Below, piece after piece: positions 58,678 through 64,000 of a DNA stretch of 64,000 nucleotides. Location of the stretch: NCBI RefSeq assembly GCF_039541115.1, contig NZ_BAABFP010000007.1:336290-400289 (forward strand). Reading direction: 5' to 3'. The notes under the pieces were generated by a model. The model saw only the letters and a program-made list of their open reading frames with translations, had not been told where the DNA came from and searched no databases. The position numbers were made by a program, and so were the translations under genes. Numbering within the stretch: position 1 is the first letter of the stretch; every line of letters begins with the position of its first letter. Origin of the DNA: Angustibacter luteus (GTDB taxonomy: Bacteria; Actinomycetota; Actinomycetes; Actinomycetales; Angustibacteraceae).

Positions 58678-59202
58678 ATGCGACCTGACCTGCGAACGAC
58701 GTCCGCCGCACGCCTGCTGCCCGCTCTGCTCGGCGGCGTCCTCGTCCTGGGTGCCGGCGCGTGCGGTTCCGAGCAGCCCGGCCCGGCCGCAGGGACGACG
58801 TCCGGTACGACGTCCGGGACGACGGCCGCGACGTCCACCGGCACGCCCGGTGTCCTGGCCGGTCCCGTGGTGCTCACCCGCACCGGCGGCATCGCCGGCA
58901 TGCACGACGCCGTCGTCCTGAACCCGGACGGCACGTACACGGTCTCGCGCAAGGTGGGGGAGCCGGTCACCCGTACCGCGGACCCGGCGCAGGTGAAGGC
59001 GATCGCCGACGCCGTCGAGCAGGCGAACCTGCCCGCGCTGCCGGCGAGCACGCCGGACACCACGACCAGCGACCAGATCTACTACAAGCTCAGCGTCGGC
59101 TCGCGGACCTACGTGATCAACGGCACGCAGACGCCCGAGGAGGTCAAGCCCCTGATCGAGGCGCTGGGCGAGCTGTTCAGCGCGCCCGCACCCACACCGT
59201 GA
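58678..59202 (+). CDS. Lipoprotein
   Basis: 174 residues from ATG 58678 (58672 is an alternative). Signal of type II: LLPALLGGVLVLGAGAC with the lipobox LGAGAC, then GSEQPG. A Thr/Ser-rich linker precedes a compact domain (GMHDAVVLNPDGTYTVSRKV and following), resembling small beta-sandwich proteins of actinobacteria. The C-terminus (ELFSAPAPTP) ends inside the convergent alpha-glucosidase gene, overlap 26 bases. Function unknown. Confidence 0.85.
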   Translation: MRPDLRTTSAARLLPALLGGVLVLGAGACGSEQPGPAAGTTSGTTSGTTAATSTGTPGVLAGPVVLTRTGGIAGMHDAVVLNPDGTYTVSRKVGEPVTRTADPAQVKAIADAVEQANLPALPASTPDTTTSDQIYYKLSVGSRTYVINGTQTPEEVKPLIEALGELFSAPAPTP

Positions 59203-60877
59203 CGTCGGCCGGCAGGCCCTGCGACAGGTCCACCGGCACGCTGGTCAGCAGCACCTGTGCGCCGTCGGGCAGCGGCACGGTCCCGGTCCCCGTGTTGGCC
59301 AGCACGAGGACCTCGCCGGTGCGGAACGCGACGACCTCCGCCGGGTAGCCCTCCACCCAGGTCAGCTCACCCTCGCCGAGCCGCTCGGCCCGGCGCAGCG
59401 CGAGCGCCTCGCGGTAGGTCTCGTACGTCGACCCCGGTACGGCCCGCTGGGCGTCCAGGGCCAGCGCGGCCCAGCTCGCCGGCTGCGGGAGCCACGTCCT
59501 GCTCGTCGGGCCGAAGCCGTAGGACGGCGCGTCCGCGGACCACGGGAGGGGCACCCGGCAGCCGTCGCGGCCGCGGTGCTCGTGGCTCGAGCGCAGCCAG
59601 GTGGGGTCCTGCCGCACGTCGTCCGGCAGGGACGTGTGCTCGGGCAGCCCCAGCTCCTCGCCCTGGTACAGGTACGCGCTGCCGGGCAGCGCGAGCATCA
59701 GCATCGTGGCCGCCCGGCCGCGGCGCAGGCCGAGCTCGGCATCCGGCTGCGCGTCGTCCGCCCCGATGCCGTTCGGCAGCGCGGTGCCCGGCTCGAAGCC
59801 GAACCGGGTCGTGTGCCGCAGCACGTCGTGGTTGCTCAGCACCCAGGTCGCCGGTGCGCCGACCCCGGCCATCGCGGCCAGCGACTCGGTGATCACCTCG
59901 CGCAGCGGGGCGCCCTGCCAGGGGGTGACGAGGTAGGGGAAGTTGAACGACTGGTGCAGCTCGTCGGGGCGCACGTAGTCGGAGATGCGTGCGGCCGGGT
60001 AGACCCACGCCTCGGCGACGAGCACCCGGTCGCCGGCGTACTCCGCGACGACCCGGTGCCACTCGCGGTAGATCTCGTGCACCCCCGGCTGGTCCCAGAA
60101 CGGGGGACGGGAGAAGCGCGAGTCGCCGCCCTCGAGCAGGTCGAGCTCGTGGTCCCAGTCCGGCAAGCCCTCGGCCTTGACCAGGCCGTGCGCGACGTCG
60201 ATCCGGAAGCCGTTGACGCCGCGGTCCAGCCAGAACCGCAGGACCGAGTCGAACTCGGCGTGCACCACCGGGTTCGTCCAGTCCAGGTCCGGCTGCTTGA
60301 CGTCGAACAGGTGCAGGTACCACTGGCCGGGCGCGCCGCCGGGCTCGGTGACCCGCGTCCACGCCGGGCCGCCGAACACGGAGCGCCAGCTGTTCGGCGG
60401 GAGCTCGCCGTGCTCGCCGAGCCCGTCCCGGAACAGGTACCGGGCACGCTCGGCGCTGCCCGGGCCGGCGGCCAGCGCCGCCTGGAACCAGGCGTGCTCG
60501 TCGCTGGTGTGGTTGGGCACGATGTCGACGATGACCCGCAGCCCGAGCTGGTGCGCGCGGGCCAGCAGGTCGTCCGCGGCGGCCAGGTCACCGAAGACCG
60601 GGTCGACCTCGCGGTAGTCCGCCACGTCGTAGCCGGCGTCCGCCTGCGGGGAGCTGTAGAACGGCGAGAGCCACAGCGCGTCCACGCCGAGCTCGGCCAG
60701 GTGCGGCAGCCGGGCGGTGATGCCGGGCAGGTCGCCGATGCCGTCGCCGTCCGAGTCGGCGAACGAGCGCGGGTAGACCTGGTAGATGACGGCGCTGCGC
60801 CACCACTCCTGGCCGGGGGCGGACGTCGCGAACGCGGCGGGCACGGCCGTGTGGGTCTCGAGGGGCTCAGCAGTCAC
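59177..60877 (-). CDS. GH13 alpha-glucosidase (oligo-1,6-glucosidase type)
   Basis: 566 residues. GH13 motifs: VIVDIVPNHTSDEHAWFQ near 115, GVNGFRIDVAHGLVKAEG near 220 (nucleophile Asp), VLVAEAWVYP near 292 (acid Glu) and TWVLSNHDVLRHTTRFGF near 352. The short 'YQVYPRSFADSDGDGIGDLP' beginning is typical of GH13 subfamilies of alpha-glucosidase and trehalose-6-phosphate hydrolase. No signal peptide, so intracellular. Which alpha-glucan it uses is not clear. Confidence 0.93.
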   Translation of the reverse strand: MTAEPLETHTAVPAAFATSAPGQEWWRSAVIYQVYPRSFADSDGDGIGDLPGITARLPHLAELGVDALWLSPFYSSPQADAGYDVADYREVDPVFGDLAAADDLLARAHQLGLRVIVDIVPNHTSDEHAWFQAALAAGPGSAERARYLFRDGLGEHGELPPNSWRSVFGGPAWTRVTEPGGAPGQWYLHLFDVKQPDLDWTNPVVHAEFDSVLRFWLDRGVNGFRIDVAHGLVKAEGLPDWDHELDLLEGGDSRFSRPPFWDQPGVHEIYREWHRVVAEYAGDRVLVAEAWVYPAARISDYVRPDELHQSFNFPYLVTPWQGAPLREVITESLAAMAGVGAPATWVLSNHDVLRHTTRFGFEPGTALPNGIGADDAQPDAELGLRRGRAATMLMLALPGSAYLYQGEELGLPEHTSLPDDVRQDPTWLRSSHEHRGRDGCRVPLPWSADAPSYGFGPTSRTWLPQPASWAALALDAQRAVPGSTYETYREALALRRAERLGEGELTWVEGYPAEVVAFRTGEVLVLANTGTGTVPLPDGAQVLLTSVPVDLSQGLPADVTVWVRAR

Positions 60878-60942
60878 CGCAGCAGGCTACGGGGTGCGGG
60901 CGCCGAGCGTGCGAGCGCTTGTCCGGCGCACCGGCGTGCCGG

Positions 60943-61332
60943 TCAGTCGGGGGTGTTGACCAACGAGTGCGCGGCCCGCTCCAGGTAGTCCCACAGGATC
61001 GCCTCGTGCACGGGGGCGAGCGCGACCTCGTCGACGGCGTCCCGCATGTGGTGCAGCCAGCGGTCGCGCATGTGGGTGGTCACCGCGAACGGGTGGTGCC
61101 GCATCCGCAGCCTCGGGTGGCCGCGCTCGTCGCTGTACGTCGTGGGGCCGCCCCAGTACTGCTCGAGGAACATCCGGAACCGGATCTCCGCGGGGCCCAG
61201 GTCGTCCTCCGGGTAGAGCGCGCGCAGCTCGGGGTCGCCGGCCACGCCCTGGTAGAACCGGTGCACGAGGGCGACGAAGGTGTCGTGCCCACCCACCTCG
61301 TCGTAGAAGCTGACCTGCTGCTGCTCGCTCAC
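60943..61332 (-). CDS. glbO: Truncated haemoglobin, group II (GlbO-like)
   Basis: 129 residues from GTG 61332. [20 protein letters not shown] near 7-26 (including conserved Tyr further on, [15 protein letters not shown]), [20 protein letters not shown] near 56 and [20 protein letters not shown] near 79-98, with proximal His and the Trp at G8. This matches actinobacterial trHbO proteins, which bind oxygen and interact with membranes or oxidases. No regulatory site seen. Confidence 0.9.
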   Translation of the reverse strand: MSEQQQVSFYDEVGGHDTFVALVHRFYQGVAGDPELRALYPEDDLGPAEIRFRMFLEQYWGGPTTYSDERGHPRLRMRHHPFAVTTHMRDRWLHHMRDAVDEVALAPVHEAILWDYLERAAHSLVNTPD

Positions 61333-61440
61333 CCGCCCAGTCTCTCAAACCCCCACCCACGCCTCCGCCACCCAGGCCGGTTTCCGCCACTCAGCCCGCT
61401 TTCCGACGTCCGAATCCGGTCTGAACGGCGGAAGCGTGGG

Positions 61441-62451
61441 TCAGCGGGAGTAGACGCCCACCTCGACGAGGGCGCCCGGATCGGCGTCGCTGACGTCCAG
61501 CCGCAACCGCTGCTCGGCGGACCGCTTCAGGGTGAGGTCGACGGTCTTGGTCACCCGTTCCCCGGCGGGACAGCTCACCGTCTGCCGCCCGCCGTCCGCC
61601 GTGGTGGCAAGCAGCTGCTGCCGGCCGATGCACCGCACCACCAGGTGCACGGATCGTTGCTGCTCCATGATGATCTCGGCGCCACCCAGGACGTCGTCGC
61701 GAGACGACGTCTCGGCGCCGTCGGGTGATCCCGAGGCGTAGACCCAGCCGTCGGAGAGCGCCAGCGAGCTCACGAACGCGTAGCCCGCTGGTGCCTTGCG
61801 CAAGGGCGACAGGTCGATCACGTTCTCGCCGTCCAGCACCGCGACGGAGAACGTCGACCCCGCCGGCACCGGCCGGTCGAACCGCGCCTGCAGCCGGATC
61901 GCCGCCCCAGCCTTCGGGTCGACGGTGGCCAGGATGGTCCCGTCGACCGGCTCGCCGTCAGGTAGGCAGGTGACGGCGTGCGGCGCGACCGCAGTGCCAC
62001 CGAGATCCGCCGACACGAGCACCGAGGTGCCGTCGTCCAGTGCGGCGTCCTTCGGGCCAGCGCACCGGACGACGATGCCCCCGCTGCTGCTGGCGGGCAG
62101 CACGACCTGCTTGGCCGGGCTCTCGTCGTCCGCGCCGGACAGCTGCGCGAGGACGCCCTGACCGCGGTACAGCACCGGCAGGGGTGGGAGGGCCGCCACG
62201 GCCGACGACGTCGGGGACGGCGAGGCCGCGGTCACCGGGCCGGGACCGTTCCCCGCGGTCAGACCGGTCGCGACCGCGGCGACGGCGACCATGGCCACGG
62301 TGACCAGGCCCGCCGCCCCACCGGTGCGACGGCGCTGCCGCTGGCGCACCCGAGCCCGGACGCCGGACAGCCGCGCGGAGGACGCCGCGTCGTAGGGCGC
62401 GTGGGACGCCTCGTCGAGGGCGGCGCGCAGCTCGTCCGTGCTCAGCGTCAT
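61441..62451 (-). CDS. Membrane protein encoded with the SigE-family sigma factor
   Basis: 336 residues. A cytoplasmic stretch of about 45 residues (ELRAALDEASHAPYDAASSA then RVRQRQRRR), one membrane span near 44-66, and an extracytoplasmic beta-rich domain with four cysteines (VVRCAGPKD, AVTCLPDG, VVRCIGRQ, TVSCPAGER) that may form two disulphides. It follows the sigma gene with a 4-base overlap, so it may be an anti-sigma or sensor, although no zinc anti-sigma motif is present. Confidence 0.8.
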   Translation of the reverse strand: MTLSTDELRAALDEASHAPYDAASSARLSGVRARVRQRQRRRTGGAAGLVTVAMVAVAAVATGLTAGNGPGPVTAASPSPTSSAVAALPPLPVLYRGQGVLAQLSGADDESPAKQVVLPASSSGGIVVRCAGPKDAALDDGTSVLVSADLGGTAVAPHAVTCLPDGEPVDGTILATVDPKAGAAIRLQARFDRPVPAGSTFSVAVLDGENVIDLSPLRKAPAGYAFVSSLALSDGWVYASGSPDGAETSSRDDVLGGAEIIMEQQRSVHLVVRCIGRQQLLATTADGGRQTVSCPAGERVTKTVDLTLKRSAEQRLRLDVSDADPGALVEVGVYSR

Positions 62452-62954
62452 GACTGCTCCTCGATCGGGAGGGAGGCGCGGGCGTCGGCCAGCGCGGGGG
62501 AGACGCGCAGCTGGGCCAGCGCCTTGGAGGTCTGGGACTTCACGGTGCCGACGCTGATCCCGAGGACGTCGGCCGTCTGGGCCTCGGTGAGGTCCTCGAA
62601 GAAGCGCAGGACGACGACGGCGCGCTGACGGCGCGGCAGCCGGGCCAGGGCGTCGACCAGCCCAGCCCGGGTGGCGACCGCGTCACCGTGGTCGGCGGAC
62701 GCGACGTCCGGCAGGGTCTCGGTGGGGCGCTCGCCGTTCCAGCGCCGCCGCCACCAGGTCGCGAAGGTGTTCACGATGACCTTGCGCACGTAGGCGTCCG
62801 GCTCGGTCCGGATCCGGCCCCAGGCGGGCCAGGCCTTCGCCAACGCGGTCTGCACGAGGTCCTCGGCGAGCGCGTGGTCGTGGGTCAGCAGGTACGCGGT
62901 GCGGTGCAGCGCGTCACCGCGAGCCACCACGTAGGCCTCGAAGCCTGCGTCCAC
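62448..62954 (-). CDS. SigE-family RNA polymerase sigma factor
   Basis: 168 residues from GTG 62954 (GGAGG four bases upstream). Region 2 LLTHDHALAEDLVQTALAKA near 23-42 and RKVIVNTFATWWRRRWNGER near 57; region 4 ALARLPRRQRAVVVLRFFED near 100 and GISVGTVKSQTSKALAQLRV near 130. The 'YLltgDhhlAEDLvQtaL' pattern is that of the actinobacterial SigE-like subfamily of short ECF factors (no region 3). Coupled with the membrane protein above. Confidence 0.9.
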   Translation of the reverse strand: MDAGFEAYVVARGDALHRTAYLLTHDHALAEDLVQTALAKAWPAWGRIRTEPDAYVRKVIVNTFATWWRRRWNGERPTETLPDVASADHGDAVATRAGLVDALARLPRRQRAVVVLRFFEDLTEAQTADVLGISVGTVKSQTSKALAQLRVSPALADARASLPIEEQS

Positions 62955-62992
62955 GTCGCCTCCGGGTGCTGCGGGCTCCTGGTCGGAGCCCC

Positions 62993-64000
62993 TCAGCCCT
63001 GACGACCACCCAGGGTGCCCGGAAGGTTGCCCGACGGGCGCCATTTCGCCGGCGATTCCCCCGCCTGACCGGGCGCCCGCCGGGCCGCCTGCTCGGCCGC
63101 GGCGGCGATCCCGCGCTGCATCCCGCCGAACACGATGCCGTGGAACGGCTTGATGGCCTGCCAGTACGCCTGCCCGGCCAGCCCTCGCGGGGCGAAGATG
63201 GCCCGCTGGCGGAACACCACGCCGTCCGTCGGCGCGTCCTGCGGGCCGTCCGCGGCGTCCTGCGGCGACTCGACGATCAGCTCGAGCCAGGCGAGGCCCG
63301 GCAGCCGCATCTCGGCGCGCAGCCGCAGCAGGTGCAGGTCCTCGATCTCCTCCACCCGCCACCAGTCGAGGGCGTCGCCGACGGCCAGGTCGTAGCGGTT
63401 GCGCCGGCCGCGCCGCAGACCGGGACCGCCGCTGAGCCGGTCCAGCACGCCGCGAGCCCACCAACCCAGCGGCCAGCTGTACCAGCCGTTCTCACCGCCG
63501 ATGCCCTCGATGACCGACCACAACGCTTCCCGGGGTGCCTGTACCGGCGCGAAGCGTTCGTCGACGTAGAGCGTGCCGCCGGCCCAGTCCGGATCGCTGG
63601 GCAGCGGGTCGCTGGGCGTGCCGGGGATGCTGGCCGACGACCACGAGGTGTCCACGTCGTACGCCTGCACCTTGGCCAGCGCGAGCTCGAGCGCCCGGTC
63701 GAAGCCGACCAGGCCGCCGTCCGGGTCCGGGACGTAGCGCGCGATGTCGTGCTCCTTGCAGACCACCTCGTGCACCAGGGACTCGACCAGCGGACGGGCC
63801 AGGCTGTTCGGCACCGGGGTGACCACGCCGACCCAGTGGCTGGACAGCCGGGGCGTGAGCACGTTGACGGGGTAGATCCGTCGGCGCGGCAGCCCGGCTG
63901 CGGTCGCGTACCGGCGCATCATCTCGCGGTAGGTCAGCACGTCCGGACCGCCGATGTCGAAGCCGCGGCTGACCTCGGGGTCCACCTGGGCGGCGCCCAC
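62993..64000 (-). CDS. NAD(P)-binding/SDR protein with DUF2867 domain, 5' end outside window
   Basis: 335 residues visible; the frame is open at the right edge, so the N-terminal Rossmann part is missing here. The first 100 residues visible match the C-terminal half of extended SDRs (RGFDIGGPDVLTYREMMRRY, then VNVLTPRLSSHWVGVVTPVP). The rest is DUF2867 (GENGWYSWPLGWWARGVLDR, YDLAVGDALDWWRVEEIED, YWQAIKPFHGIVFGGMQRGI). The two-domain form is known in actinobacteria; function unknown. Confidence 0.88.
   Translation of the reverse strand: MGAAQVDPEVSRGFDIGGPDVLTYREMMRRYATAAGLPRRRIYPVNVLTPRLSSHWVGVVTPVPNSLARPLVESLVHEVVCKEHDIARYVPDPDGGLVGFDRALELALAKVQAYDVDTSWSSASIPGTPSDPLPSDPDWAGGTLYVDERFAPVQAPREALWSVIEGIGGENGWYSWPLGWWARGVLDRLSGGPGLRRGRRNRYDLAVGDALDWWRVEEIEDLHLLRLRAEMRLPGLAWLELIVESPQDAADGPQDAPTDGVVFRQRAIFAPRGLAGQAYWQAIKPFHGIVFGGMQRGIAAAAEQAARRAPGQAGESPAKWRPSGNLPGTLGGRQG

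Overview
The window is very GC-rich DNA with actinobacterial habits: many GTG starts, TANNNT -10 boxes six to nine bases before leaderless ATG codons, Orn, EttA, PrsW, GlbO-type globin and ECF sigma/anti-sigma pairs. I place the host in Actinomycetota but cannot name a genus. The window holds the larger part of an integrated siphovirus (1 to about 25870) followed by about 38 kb of chromosome.

Prophage. Nearly all phage genes lie on the minus strand, so the phage reads from right to left. From the chromosomal junction inward: a plus-strand HTH repressor whose last 11 codons lie inside a tRNA-Lys gene (the attachment site); a divergent excisionase-like gene whose start codon sits in a large palindromic operator; a run of small genes joined by 4-base start/stop overlaps, several cysteine-rich and zinc-ribbon-like; two ParB-family proteins; an HNH-containing protein; a plus-strand membrane 'moron'; then HNH, small and large terminase, portal, protease, HK97-type capsid, connectors, tail tube, tail assembly chaperones with a G GGA AAA -1 frameshift site, tape measure, LamG tail protein, GH25 endolysin and a holin-like gene cut by the window edge. 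No integrase is visible. Repressor at one junction with its end inside attP, and integrase presumably at the other, is the layout of integration-dependent immunity known from mycobacteriophage BPs and relatives. This is the most interesting feature of the window.

Chromosome, 25.9-41.6 kb: small conserved protein, VOC proteins, a PilZ-like protein, DUF4389 and DUF4203 membrane proteins, an ArsB/NhaD-type transporter with a CBS protein, a MOSC-reductase-ferredoxin fusion, tRNA-His, orn, prsW, tRNA-Arg, two adjacent dynamin-like GTPases, an ssb gene with a damaged-looking start, and ettA.

41.6-44.5 kb: a secreted fasciclin protein divergent from an ECF sigma/anti-sigma pair, with two facing promoters sharing TGCAACC-N16-(C/A)CGAAG, resembling the mycobacterial SigK-RskA-MPT70/83 arrangement; then an NlpC/P60 hydrolase behind a likely c-di-AMP riboswitch.

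44.5-56 kb: lipid and acyl-CoA metabolism. TesB thioesterase and a TetR regulator face an operon of acyl-CoA dehydrogenase, SDR, quinone oxidoreductase and SDR; a second operon encodes a phosphotransferase, alpha/beta hydrolase and ACAD10/11-type dehydrogenase, a possible 4-hydroxyacyl-CoA route. A secreted glycoamylase-like protein and a hotdog thioesterase lie here too.

56-64 kb: a sulfatase with its formylglycine-generating enzyme, a lipoprotein, a GH13 alpha-glucosidase, a globin, a second sigma factor with a partner membrane protein, and the C-terminal part of an SDR/DUF2867 protein cut by the right edge.
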